This document shows, in pieces, positions 1 through 8,822 of a stretch of 64,000 nucleotides of DNA. The stretch covers positions 1 through 64,000 of the forward strand of contig CBDHFQ010000036.1 of the NCBI GenBank assembly GCA_965262565.1, written 5' to 3'. The position numbers and the translations under genes were made by a program. Under the pieces are notes generated by a model that was not told the DNA's origin, did no database searches, and was given only the letters and a program-made list of their open reading frames with translations. The stretch's first letter is position 1, and each line of letters begins with the position of its first letter. Source of the stretch: CBDHFQ01 sp965262565 (lineage in GTDB: Bacteria; Bacteroidota; Bacteroidia; J057).

Positions 1-682
1 CAAATCTTCTGGCGGATTGTGTTTCCCCATCTTCCTCTCCACCTTTTAGAAGCCAACCAAAATTTTCATCTGGATTATTAATCCAATTTTGGACATCCTC
101 GACTAATCCTTCTCCTGTCCAGGTTACGAAAGTACCAGATTGCTCAGGTACTCCTGAAATAGCACTGGCTTCTTCCGTAAAATCACCTCCTATTTCATTC
201 CATAAGGTATCTGGAAAAAACCTGTGTAACCAGGTAGCATCTCCTTCTTGAGATACAAGCCCCTGGCCTTGTTGACCACCTGCCTGGCTAGGTCCTTCTC
301 CCCAGGAGGAAAGTAGTTTATGTATCCCAATATTTGTCGTATCAGGTCCTTCTGCATTTGCTCTGGACATATGAAGGGTGAGCGCTACGCTATCCACTGA
401 AATGGTAGCATCTGTTGGAAATCCTTCTGAGAAATCAAACTGAATAACACCTCTTCGTATATTGGCTTGTGCATTTTGGCCTACGAAAAAATTTTCCCCT
501 ATCCCATTACTCTGAGAACCGTCGTCTGTTTGATATAATGTGTTATCTTGAATAGGTGTAAATACAAGTGTATTTTGACCTCTTAAAGAGATAACTAATC
601 CCACCAAAAATAAGGTAGGAACTATTGATCTCAACGAATAACGGAGAAATATAAAAATGTAATTACGTAATATTTGTTTCAT
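1..682 (-). CDS. DNRLRE-type secreted surface protein, 3' end outside window
   Basis: The reading frame opens with ATG at 680-682 and stays open to the window edge, giving about 227 residues without a stop. The N-terminus is basic and then strongly hydrophobic up to about residue 34, ending LRGQN, so it is probably a signal peptide. The following part (FSEGFPTDATISVDSVALTLHM, split here as FSEGFP then SVALTLHM) resembles the start of DNRLRE/CBM96-like domains, which begin by describing an object with extended beta strands and a W-rich end (LHRFFPDTLWNEIGGDF, VTWTGEGLVEDVQNW). Such modules occur in large Bacteroidota surface proteins, often with a T9SS tail; the tail would lie outside the window. 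The family is assigned from pattern only. The gene is separated by about 170 bp from the next operon, which runs in the same direction. Confidence 0.6.
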   Translation of the reverse strand, partial: MKQILRNYIFIFLRYSLRSIVPTLFLVGLVISLRGQNTLVFTPIQDNTLYQTDDGSQSNGIGENFFVGQNAQANIRRGVIQFDFSEGFPTDATISVDSVALTLHMSRANAEGPDTTNIGIHKLLSSWGEGPSQAGGQQGQGLVSQEGDATWLHRFFPDTLWNEIGGDFTEEASAISGVPEQSGTFVTWTGEGLVEDVQNWINNPDENFGWLLKGGEEDGETQSARRF

Positions 683-851
683 CAGACGACTTAAATAAGT
701 TAACTCTGGAAATCAAGAATGCTTTATTTCATTAAACATAATTAGAATTACGGTTAATTCTAGGACTATGTTATCACATTAATATTTCTTTAACATTCTG
801 ATTCCCTAAAAAGCCGTCAAACTTTTTGAGATTTAGGAATTTTTAACTCTT

Positions 852-2204
852 TCATGGTCTTTGAGCCATCGGTTGCAGATCGGTAAGATCACCAATGTTT
901 ACGGACTTACCCATTTCTATACTATTTCTGGCGGCAATTCCTACTAAAATAGACATGGCTCCATCACGAGTGCCTGCTGATTGGCGAAATGGATCTTCCA
1001 TGTCAGGATTGAGAAAAATTTTGTCTTTTAAGCGCGTATCCCCACCTCCATGCCCACCACCTGCATGAGGAATTTGGATCAATTCAGTTTGACCAAAATT
1101 CTTTGTCACTCTAATTTCATCATAGTCTTGCCCTTCCCAGGGTTGTCTTTCTTGGATCCAGGCTTCTACCCGCCCTTTCGTGCCATTAAATGCAATTCTG
1201 TATCCTTCATAAGGTGAGTAAGTTGTGAGAGAATAACTGACAGTAACGTCATTTGCATATTGAATAGATACATTCATTTTGTCATAAATATCTATTTCTT
1301 CTCTCCATACACACCCATCTCTTAAATATCCATCATGCTTTTCATTCTCCACATAAAGCTTCATTAATCGCTCATCTTTTGTGATATCCCAATAAAATTG
1401 ACATTGATCTTTATGAGGACATGGCCTGCAATGTGAATGTCTAAATTCATTATTTTTTCCGTAGTGTTCCAATTCTCCAAAGGCAAATACTTCTTTTGGT
1501 TCTGATTCCAGCCACCAATTCAACAAATCAAAGTGATGGGTAGATTTGTGAACCAGGAGCGTTCCACTTTTATCCCTCAGCCCATGCCATCTTCTGAAAT
1601 AAGCCGCTCCATGATAGATGTCTAAATACCAATGAAAATCGCAGGAGATTACATCACCTATATCGCCAGATCGGAGTATTTCGTAAATTTTCTGCCTATG
1701 GGGAGAATATCTGTAATTGAAAGTTACAGTAGTTATTTTACCCGTTTTTTTCTCAGCATCTAAAATTGCCTGACATTTTTGTTCATCCGTTGTCATGGGC
1801 TTTTCTGTAACCACATTAGCTCCCATTTCCATTGCCTTAATGATGAATTCATGATGAGTGGAGTCCACAGTAGTAACAATAACCATTTCTGGTTTAGTTT
1901 CATTCATCATTTTATCAAAATCTGTAAAAGTAGGACAATCCACACCCATATATTCTTTAGCTAGTGCCAGTCTACCAGGATTAATATCGCATAAGCCTAC
2001 AAATTCTACCTGGTCCGAATAGTCCTCTACTACGCTTTTTCCCCACATCGATATGCCTCTGATTCCTGTTCCTACCAATGCAACTTTCTTTTTTTCCACT
2101 AATGAATAGGCAGCTAATCCAGGTAGGGGTTGGAGGATGACACTGCCTGCTGCTGCCCCTGTTGTTTTAATGAAATTTCTGCGAGTAACATCATTGTTGT
2201 TCAT
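852..2204 (-). CDS. Gfo/Idh/MocA family oxidoreductase with twin-arginine signal
   Basis: Predicted NAD(P)-dependent sugar or cyclitol oxidoreductase, 450 aa. A twin-arginine type leader is visible (TRRNFIK at residues 7-13, then a hydrophobic Ala/Gly stretch to about 32), so the folded enzyme is probably exported. The Rossmann motif VGTGIRG (about 44-50) and the family motif EKP (134-136) are present. A cysteine group, CRPCPHKDQC, lies in the C-terminal half and could bind a metal; this is unusual for the classic members but its role is unknown. It is the last gene of a six-gene operon, 17 bp after the TIGR00725-like gene. Exported Gfo/Idh enzymes next to DUF1080 and PVC-type heme proteins are common in polysaccharide-degrading Bacteroidota and Planctomycetes. 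The substrate cannot be read from the sequence. Confidence 0.9.
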   Translation of the reverse strand: MNNNDVTRRNFIKTTGAAAGSVILQPLPGLAAYSLVEKKKVALVGTGIRGISMWGKSVVEDYSDQVEFVGLCDINPGRLALAKEYMGVDCPTFTDFDKMMNETKPEMVIVTTVDSTHHEFIIKAMEMGANVVTEKPMTTDEQKCQAILDAEKKTGKITTVTFNYRYSPHRQKIYEILRSGDIGDVISCDFHWYLDIYHGAAYFRRWHGLRDKSGTLLVHKSTHHFDLLNWWLESEPKEVFAFGELEHYGKNNEFRHSHCRPCPHKDQCQFYWDITKDERLMKLYVENEKHDGYLRDGCVWREEIDIYDKMNVSIQYANDVTVSYSLTTYSPYEGYRIAFNGTKGRVEAWIQERQPWEGQDYDEIRVTKNFGQTELIQIPHAGGGHGGGDTRLKDKIFLNPDMEDPFRQSAGTRDGAMSILVGIAARNSIEMGKSVNIGDLTDLQPMAQRP

Positions 2205-2221
2205 AGTATACGTATTTGGAT

Positions 2222-2740
2222 TTAGGTAAGAAGGAAAATCTCTTTGGCTATATCAATTACTTCTTTTGGTTCTGAAACGTGATAAATCAATTCACCTCCA
2301 AGCCGGCTAGCGAAGGAGTGTGTAGCATCATCTGGACGAAATAATATAATGGGTTTCTCTGCTTTAATTCCCAGGGCTAATTCTGAAGCTGTTCCAGGCC
2401 CAATACCACAAATGACAATTACCCAACTTGTCAGAACATTTATATTATTTCTTGCATTTCCCATTTCAGTAAAAATAGGGATATCAACATAGCTAGACAC
2501 TAATGCTTCGTCAGAGTGGGGGAGGATACCGATAGTAAAACCTCCGGCTTCTTTTGCTCCTTTGCTCGCAGCTTCCATTACGCCCACATTTCTGCCTCCA
2601 GTAAGTAAGATCCATTTTTGATTTGCAATTTCAGCTCCTATTTGCTCTGCAAAAGAGATATTGGAAGCTTCAGCATGATCCCCTGGCCCCATTACTCCCA
2701 CAATTGGAATCCGGCCAGAGTGTTTCAAATGTAAATACAC
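2222..2740 (-). CDS. TIGR00725/LOG-like nucleotide-binding protein
   Basis: A 172-aa protein resembling the TIGR00725 group of Rossmann-like proteins, related to the LOG/lysine decarboxylase-like fold. Visible signatures are GVMGPG near the N-terminus, LLTGGRNVGVMEAASKGA (residues about 45-62), which matches the GG-x-GVMEA phosphate-binding loop, and a later GPGTASELALG segment. Members bind nucleotides; a specific reaction is not established for this branch. The start is GTG at 2738-2740; a TTG four codons later is also possible. The gene begins only 2 bp after the stop of the 1020-aa heme protein, so the two are probably translationally coupled. It is a cytosolic protein in an operon otherwise rich in exported enzymes, so its link to the pathway is unclear. 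Confidence 0.8.
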   Translation of the reverse strand: MYLHLKHSGRIPIVGVMGPGDHAEASNISFAEQIGAEIANQKWILLTGGRNVGVMEAASKGAKEAGGFTIGILPHSDEALVSSYVDIPIFTEMGNARNNINVLTSWVIVICGIGPGTASELALGIKAEKPIILFRPDDATHSFASRLGGELIYHVSEPKEVIDIAKEIFLLT

Positions 2741-2742
2741 GG

Positions 2743-5700
2743 TTAATTATTAGATTGAACTACCATATCAGTTCCAGGAAGAGATGCCAAATAAGCTAAT
2801 AAATCAGCCAGTTCCTGTTTTGTCATATGTAAGTGTAAACCACCAGGCATTAATGATTCAGTAATCATTTCTATTTGAATGATTGCCTCTTTATCAATGC
2901 GTTGAGTAATACCTCCTGGCATCCTAATGGTCATATCTACTTCTGTCTCGCTTTCTATATATCCACTTAATATATTATCATCTTTCATCTTGATAATATA
3001 TCCCTCGTATCCAAAGTTTATCCCTGAACTGGGATGAATAATAGATGTATAAATAGCTTCTTCGGAAAGTTTACGACCAATTTCGGATAAATCCGGTCCA
3101 AACTTTACCCCTTTTCCATTGACCTGATGACAACTTTGGCATACTCGTTCGAATACCTTTTGGCCATTTTGAGGATTTTCGTTTAAGGCGATCAACGCAG
3201 CAAATGCTGGTGCTTCAGCTGCTTCATCAGATATACTTAAATAGTTTTGCGCTTTTTTCCTTAGACTACCATCTATGGCGGACATCAATCTTTCAGCTGC
3301 AATGGGTTCAAGCACTTCTTCTAATTCTCCATCTTCTAACATTTTCATAAGTATATGTTCGCCTCTCCAACCTTGTCCCATAGCTCTAACGGCCGAAGAA
3401 CGTCTTTCCAGAGAAGCCTGCTTATCTAATACCTGTTCCTTGATTAATGATACGGAGGCGTTATTCCCAACAAAGCTCAAGGACATTAAAACCGACTGAC
3501 GGACTTTATCATCTTTATCATTAAGTTTATCTCGAATAACATCTTCTCTTTCGATTTCCAATATTACATTTGCCGCTTCTTTCCTAAGGTCAATATCTGG
3601 ATGGGAAAGCATCATTTCTACCAACGCTTCTTCTTGATCTTTCAGGTTTAATTTTTTGATCAAATTCAAATATTCCCTGCTTCCTTTCATAGAAGGAAGA
3701 GCTTTTTGTAGAATGGATTGTACTTGTGCGTTTTCTAACACAAATTCTGATGAAAGATGACTAAATGCCACATTGCGAATGTTGGGATTAGATGGATGTA
3801 GTTCCTGAATTAAGGATAAGATGAGAAGATCTTTTTGTGGATTCTGATGAAAATCAAATGCTCTTAAAAATTTTTGGCTGGTATGTTCCTTAGAAGCATA
3901 TTTTTTCACCAGTATAGGTAAGTACTTCAGGTTTTTCTCCGCCCTGACTCTCCAGATGATATCTTCTGCACCGGGGTGGGTGAGTGGTGCTTTCACTTTT
4001 TGAAGATAGGCCCCCATTCTTTCGTCTGGATACACATCTGATCCAATCCCCAAAGCTTCTACATACCACCGATCATTTCCCTGGTACTGAACAGCTAGTT
4101 CGGCCCAGATTTCATCTGCAATTGGTCCTTGTTGATATCTTAACGCCACTGACACTTCCCGTCTGACCTGAGGAGAAGGATCTTTACTCAGTTCTTTTAA
4201 ATAGGTTAGTAAATGTTCTGGGTCTAATTGTTTGGCAATCCTTAGTCCAAGAATGCGCATTTCTTCCATTTCATCATTTAGTGCTTCTCGAATATACATT
4301 TCCGCTTTCCCTGGGATATCGGCTAACAACCAAAGCGCTCTGGCTCTGAAATGTGGGATCGACTCTGGATACCATACATTCCTCAATTCTTTTTCAGCTT
4401 CTTTTCCTTTCTCATGTAGGGATTTCCATGCCAAATATCTAACTGATTGATTGGGACTTTTAAGCGCATCTTTAGCTCCTCCAGGAGACTCAACATCGTG
4501 TTTTGGCATAATATAGGGGGTATTAGGTGGGGCAATTCTATACAATCTCCCTTTCTCCCAATCTCCCATTTTATGTCCTCCCACGCCAGGATCATACCAA
4601 TCAGCTACTATCAATGATCCATCTGGTGCTACACACACATCTGATGGCCTAAACCACTTATCTTGTTCTTGCCAGATAACATTATCAATCTCAGCAGTGT
4701 AGCCTGCTCCTGTTTTACTAACCGGATAAGACCTAACTACCTGTTTTCCTGGTTCGCAATGAATCATTTGATTCCAAAAACGTTCAGGTAATAATCTCCC
4801 TTCATACACAATCATCCCTGTAGGAGAACCAGCACCAGTTTGAAGTACATTCGGAACTACACCGGGATCATTTAAATGCCAATGTCTTTTGGGAATAGCT
4901 TCATGCATACCTGTACGAAATGCTGGCCATCTCTCTCCTGTCATTTCATCGTGATATCCATAATTTCCGTATGCTAATACATAATTAATTCTGGTCCCTT
5001 TATTACCATCATCATCATTGTCGGATTGCCACATGCTACCATAAGAATCTACTGCTACTTCATAATTGTTTCTAAAATTGTGAGCAAGTACTTCTACATT
5101 TTTTCCATCAGGATCGCACCTAAACACCATCCCTTGTCTTAAATGGCTTTCCCCTTCCTTAATAGGGATACCATTAATATCTATGATTAGATTGCCTTCC
5201 TCGTCCTTTAATTGCTGTCCGGCATTTCCAAAGTTAAAATACATCCTCCCATCTGGCCCAAAAGTCATTGCATGAACTCCGTGATCGTGTTGTTCTCCTC
5301 CTATTCCTGAGAAGATTATTTTCTTAGTATCTGCTATATCATCTCCATTAGTATCTTCAAATAAAAACACATGGGGGCTCCTTGACACATATACTTTATT
5401 ATCTAACACGCAAATGCCAAGAGCAGAATTGATATCTGTTCCTTGATAAAACACCTTTCTGGAATCCGCTTTTCCATCCTGATCAGTATCTTCTAAAATC
5501 ACAATTCTATCTCCTTCTGAGTCTTCTGGATTTCCAGGATTAAGGTTCATTCTATAATTATATCCTTCGCATACCCAAACTCTTCCTTCTTCATCTATGT
5601 CAATATTTGTTGGATTAATCAGTAATGGTTCAGAAGCAAATAATTCTACAGCCATACCTTCCCCTACTTTCATCCCAATCATAGAATTTTCTGCGCTTCT

Positions 5701-5805
5701 GGTATCATTAGTATAGTTCGAATGAGAATTTTCTGTTTGGCAGGAGGTTGCTATTAACAAGCAAAGAAATCCTTTCAACGCTATTTTCAACAAAAAAACT
5801 CGCAT
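2743..5805 (-). CDS. PVC-type heme-binding lipoprotein: beta-propeller dehydrogenase, HEAT repeats, cytochrome c
   Basis: A 1020-aa exported protein. The signal peptide ends at a lipobox (IATSC), so it is probably anchored in a membrane. Residues about 45-440 match the putative membrane-bound dehydrogenase propeller of the TIGR02604 type (repeated D-x-D/N-G-x-A-D calcium-like loops, EGYNYRMN, HAMTFGPDG). Residues about 450-850 are helical HEAT-like repeats. Near residue 890 a c-type heme motif CQSCH is followed by GPDL, typical of the TIGR02603 heme domain, and a Met-rich end can supply the axial ligand. The family is known from Planctomycetes/Verrucomicrobia and Bacteroidota and is thought to oxidise sugars, passing electrons to the heme. 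It sits in the middle of the operon, 8 bp after one Gfo/Idh gene and 2 bp before the TIGR00725-like gene. Confidence 0.9.
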   Translation of the reverse strand: MRVFLLKIALKGFLCLLIATSCQTENSHSNYTNDTRSAENSMIGMKVGEGMAVELFASEPLLINPTNIDIDEEGRVWVCEGYNYRMNLNPGNPEDSEGDRIVILEDTDQDGKADSRKVFYQGTDINSALGICVLDNKVYVSRSPHVFLFEDTNGDDIADTKKIIFSGIGGEQHDHGVHAMTFGPDGRMYFNFGNAGQQLKDEEGNLIIDINGIPIKEGESHLRQGMVFRCDPDGKNVEVLAHNFRNNYEVAVDSYGSMWQSDNDDDGNKGTRINYVLAYGNYGYHDEMTGERWPAFRTGMHEAIPKRHWHLNDPGVVPNVLQTGAGSPTGMIVYEGRLLPERFWNQMIHCEPGKQVVRSYPVSKTGAGYTAEIDNVIWQEQDKWFRPSDVCVAPDGSLIVADWYDPGVGGHKMGDWEKGRLYRIAPPNTPYIMPKHDVESPGGAKDALKSPNQSVRYLAWKSLHEKGKEAEKELRNVWYPESIPHFRARALWLLADIPGKAEMYIREALNDEMEEMRILGLRIAKQLDPEHLLTYLKELSKDPSPQVRREVSVALRYQQGPIADEIWAELAVQYQGNDRWYVEALGIGSDVYPDERMGAYLQKVKAPLTHPGAEDIIWRVRAEKNLKYLPILVKKYASKEHTSQKFLRAFDFHQNPQKDLLILSLIQELHPSNPNIRNVAFSHLSSEFVLENAQVQSILQKALPSMKGSREYLNLIKKLNLKDQEEALVEMMLSHPDIDLRKEAANVILEIEREDVIRDKLNDKDDKVRQSVLMSLSFVGNNASVSLIKEQVLDKQASLERRSSAVRAMGQGWRGEHILMKMLEDGELEEVLEPIAAERLMSAIDGSLRKKAQNYLSISDEAAEAPAFAALIALNENPQNGQKVFERVCQSCHQVNGKGVKFGPDLSEIGRKLSEEAIYTSIIHPSSGINFGYEGYIIKMKDDNILSGYIESETEVDMTIRMPGGITQRIDKEAIIQIEMITESLMPGGLHLHMTKQELADLLAYLASLPGTDMVVQSNN

Positions 5806-5813
5806 ATGTTTTT

Positions 5814-6860
5814 TTATAAATCAATATAAGTTTTTTCTTCTACACTTCGATAGGCGGCCTCTATCACTTGAATCGTCCACAAAGCTTCTTCGGCTTTTAC
5901 AGCTAATGCCTCTCCAGACCTGATCGCATCAAAAATATTATCGTAATAGGAAAGGTAAGAACCGGGAATGCTTTCTACAGTTCCCTGGACATGTAGCCCA
6001 TCTATATCTGTATTAATCAGTCCATAATTTTCTTGAGACTCTTCTCCCCAGGTAGCCTCATTAGGATATCGTCCTTGTTTTAAGGCAGCTTCTTGAGGGT
6101 CTTCCCCATATTTCACAAATGACCCCAAGGTACCATAAACCAAAAATTTGGGCGATTTTCTTCTCACCAAATAACTTGCTTTCAAACTTACCTTAACCTC
6201 TGGATAGGCAAGTATTAATTCAAACATATCCGGAACTTCCCCATTGGTCCGAATAATTCTTACATCAGCAAAAACAGCCTTAGGTTTACCAAATAACACC
6301 AATGCCTGATCGATTAGATGGGATCCAAGATTGTAGAGTATCCCTGTTCCTGGCCTATTTTCTTCTTTCCAACTTCCTTCTTTAATGTAATTGCGATATC
6401 TGTCATAGTGTGCTTCATATTCTACAATCCTCCCAAGCCATTTATTTTCTATCACTTTTCTAACCGTCAAAAAATCTGCATCCCATCTTCTATTTTGAAA
6501 CACACTTAATAATAGATTCTTTTCTTCAGCCAGGCGAATTAGTTCAGTCGCTTGTTTCGAGGTTACGGTAAACGCCTTTTCAACCACCACATGTTTATTC
6601 GCTTCCAATGCCCTGACAGCAAACTCATAGTGGGTTTCTTCAGGAGTGTTTACAACAATTAATTCTATCTCAGGCTTTTGCATCAGTTCATCAAGTTGCT
6701 TTATCACTGATACATAAGGATATCTATCAGTAGAGCGATTGGAAGACCGTTCTAAGATACTGTGTATGTGGAAGCCATTGTGGATATGAAGAAGAGGAGC
6801 ATGAAAAACATGCCCTGACATTCCATACGCACATAGACCTACCTGTATAGGTGGATTCAT
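5814..6860 (-). CDS. Gfo/Idh/MocA family oxidoreductase (YdgJ-like)
   Basis: A 348-aa cytosolic NAD(P)-dependent oxidoreductase with no signal peptide. The N-terminal nucleotide-binding segment (VGLCAYGMSGHVFHAP, residues 7-22) is close to the YdgJ/scyllo-inositol dehydrogenase type, which carries the same HAP tail. The usual EKP motif appears as EKA (VVVEKAFTVT), a conservative oddity in a residue that normally shapes the cofactor site. NLGSHLIDQ near residue 180 is the usual C-terminal-domain helix. The gene lies 10 bp after the DUF6807 gene and 8 bp before the heme lipoprotein. With an exported paralogue at the end of the operon, the two may act on the same compound in different compartments; that is inference. 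Confidence 0.9.
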   Translation of the reverse strand: MNPPIQVGLCAYGMSGHVFHAPLLHIHNGFHIHSILERSSNRSTDRYPYVSVIKQLDELMQKPEIELIVVNTPEETHYEFAVRALEANKHVVVEKAFTVTSKQATELIRLAEEKNLLLSVFQNRRWDADFLTVRKVIENKWLGRIVEYEAHYDRYRNYIKEGSWKEENRPGTGILYNLGSHLIDQALVLFGKPKAVFADVRIIRTNGEVPDMFELILAYPEVKVSLKASYLVRRKSPKFLVYGTLGSFVKYGEDPQEAALKQGRYPNEATWGEESQENYGLINTDIDGLHVQGTVESIPGSYLSYYDNIFDAIRSGEALAVKAEEALWTIQVIEAAYRSVEEKTYIDL

Positions 6861-6870
6861 TTAAATGTAA

Positions 6871-7908
6871 CTATTGGACAAAAGAATCGAACATTTGATT
6901 AATTTCCTCTGCTTCTATTTCCACTTCTGAGATAATCATTAATTTATATGTAAAAGTGGTACGCTCTCCAGGCTGAAGAGAAAAGTGTAAAGCTTCTTCA
7001 CCTTCAGAGAATATCTCTTGGCCTAATGGATTTGCTGCAAATAATCCATATCCTCTCGCATGCCAATAAGTAGGGTATCCGGTGTTTTTAGGATGATCCA
7101 TTAAAATCAGAGAAATAGGAGTTCCTTCCACCTTCCCACCTAATTTCATCCATTTAGCTCTTTTCCCCCATACATCAACTCCGGTTATTCCTTCACTACT
7201 TAAATAGGAACCGCTTACTTTTTCATTATCCATAATTGGTACTTCAGTAGGATTTCCTTTAGCATCCGTTAGTACTATAGGTTTATCGGTGGGGTGTTCC
7301 AATTCTCTACGGACGCGTATGGCAACCATTCCCTCTTTATTATCTTCAAACAATACTTCTTTTTCTGTAGCGGTCAAGGTCGTTGTTCTTAGTATACTAT
7401 ATCCGTGATCCTCTATGCTAAAATTGAAGGTAGTAGCCTCTTTCAAAAGTACTTCACCTTCATATGTTAGCCAAGAGGCAGACACAGATAATATAGCTTC
7501 CCCCTCTCCAGATGTCAGTTGTTCTATATTATTATGCCGAATTACTCCATATTCAGATTTTTTCTCATCGGGAATAGCATCAGAATTATTCCAAAAATCT
7601 AATCCATTTACATCTCCATAATTTAACCAACATCCAGCATGATGAGGATGATCCACTCTTTCTCCCTCTCTTTGTTCAAATGGAAATCCACGTGTTACGG
7701 GAATTCCTTCAACCGTATTTACCGGATATAAGACAGGCTTTTCCATTTCATCAGGGAAAAAATAAGCAGTCACTACCTGATCATTGATTTTAACCTGTAC
7801 TTTTTTTTCTGCTTCTTGATGTATGAGAATAATAGAATCAGAGGGCATAGAAATAGGTTCGTACGAGGGGGTAAAGCTGGGAATTAACAAGAAAAGTAAG
7901 GTATACAT
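6871..7908 (-). CDS. DUF6807 (PmoA-like) family exported protein
   Basis: A 345-aa protein with a short hydrophobic leader (MYTLLFLLIPSF) and the hallmark of the DUF6807 family, often labelled 'PmoA family protein' in databases: RVDHPHHAGCWLNYGDVNG followed by DFWNNS near residues 90-115. The fold is a galactose-mutarotase-like beta-sandwich; the label PmoA does not imply methane oxidation. A late HARGYGLFAANPLGQ and a terminal GERTTFTYKL match the rest of the family. Members co-occur with Gfo/Idh oxidoreductases and DUF1080 proteins in carbohydrate operons, as here (9 bp after the DUF1080 gene). No enzymatic activity is asserted. Confidence 0.85.
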   Translation of the reverse strand: MYTLLFLLIPSFTPSYEPISMPSDSIILIHQEAEKKVQVKINDQVVTAYFFPDEMEKPVLYPVNTVEGIPVTRGFPFEQREGERVDHPHHAGCWLNYGDVNGLDFWNNSDAIPDEKKSEYGVIRHNNIEQLTSGEGEAILSVSASWLTYEGEVLLKEATTFNFSIEDHGYSILRTTTLTATEKEVLFEDNKEGMVAIRVRRELEHPTDKPIVLTDAKGNPTEVPIMDNEKVSGSYLSSEGITGVDVWGKRAKWMKLGGKVEGTPISLILMDHPKNTGYPTYWHARGYGLFAANPLGQEIFSEGEEALHFSLQPGERTTFTYKLMIISEVEIEAEEINQMFDSFVQ

Positions 7909-7917
7909 AAGGTTATT

Positions 7918-8706
7918 CTATAATTTTCTTAGCCAAATATTTCGAAATTTAATGGGATTACTATGGTCTTGAAGAACTAAAGGTAATTCAGCCTCATGAG
8001 CCTGATAACGAGGTAATTCATTGTATTGGGTTGGGCCAATTAACTCTACGTGATTTTGAACTAAAACACCATTATGGAATACCGTCATTGTGGCAGGATG
8101 CCTAAGTGTTCCATCTTCGTTAAACGTAGGAGCCATAAATACTACATCATATACCTGCCATTCCCCGGGAGGTCTCATAGCATTTACTAAGGGAATATGT
8201 TGCTTATAAATACTGGCTGCTTGCCCATTTGAATACGTTCGATTATTGTAGGAGTCTAATACCTGTAATTCGTATTTCTCCATAAAAAATATACCACTAT
8301 TCCCTCTTCCCTGACCATCACCTTCTATTTGGGTAGGAGCACTCCACTCTATATGAAGTTGTACATCCCCAAAACCCTCTTTAGTTCTAATAGGTCCGGT
8401 TCCTTTGACGACTGTCATCTCATCATCGGAAACTTCCCATTTTATTGGTTCACCATTTACGCTTTCCCAATGGTCTGCAGTACTAGATCCATCAAATAGT
8501 ATAATCGCATCTGAGGGAGCCTGTTGATTTTCACCTGGATCCACGACAGGTGGTTCTGGCTCCCAAACCTCTGTTAGCTTTGGTTCAATTTTTACGATGG
8601 TTTTTTGTTCATCTTCTGAACTGGACTGAGCAGATGAGGAGAGGGATAGTCCCAATAGAAAGATGAAGAAAAACGATTTCAATTTCTTTGGCGAGTAGTA
8701 TCTCAT
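7918..8706 (-). CDS. DUF1080 (3-keto-disaccharide hydrolase-like) exported protein
   Basis: A 262-aa exported protein. A signal peptide covers about residues 1-26 (KSFFFIFLLGLSLSSSAQS). After an acidic, proline-rich linker the DUF1080 concanavalin-like beta-sandwich begins at about residue 67 (AIILFDGSSTADHWESVNG) and runs to the end (PIKFRNIWLRKL). NSGIFFMEKYELQVLDS is the typical central strand pair. The Pfam family is also called 3-keto-disaccharide hydrolase because some members cleave 3-keto sugars. This is the first gene of the six-gene operon (gaps of 9, 10, 8, 2 and 17 bp). A reaction chain of oxidation, 3-keto-glycoside cleavage and reduction by Gfo/Idh enzymes fits the gene content but is inferred. 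Confidence 0.9.
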   Translation of the reverse strand: MRYYSPKKLKSFFFIFLLGLSLSSSAQSSSEDEQKTIVKIEPKLTEVWEPEPPVVDPGENQQAPSDAIILFDGSSTADHWESVNGEPIKWEVSDDEMTVVKGTGPIRTKEGFGDVQLHIEWSAPTQIEGDGQGRGNSGIFFMEKYELQVLDSYNNRTYSNGQAASIYKQHIPLVNAMRPPGEWQVYDVVFMAPTFNEDGTLRHPATMTVFHNGVLVQNHVELIGPTQYNELPRYQAHEAELPLVLQDHSNPIKFRNIWLRKL

Positions 8707-8822
8707 ATAATTACATTTTGAAATAAGTTAATTCCTATCCTATTTTGATGGAATAACTACAGGAATAAACTTATGTAAAATTTATCGAAATGTAAAAGAT
8801 ATGAATTTGCTGAATATAGTTT

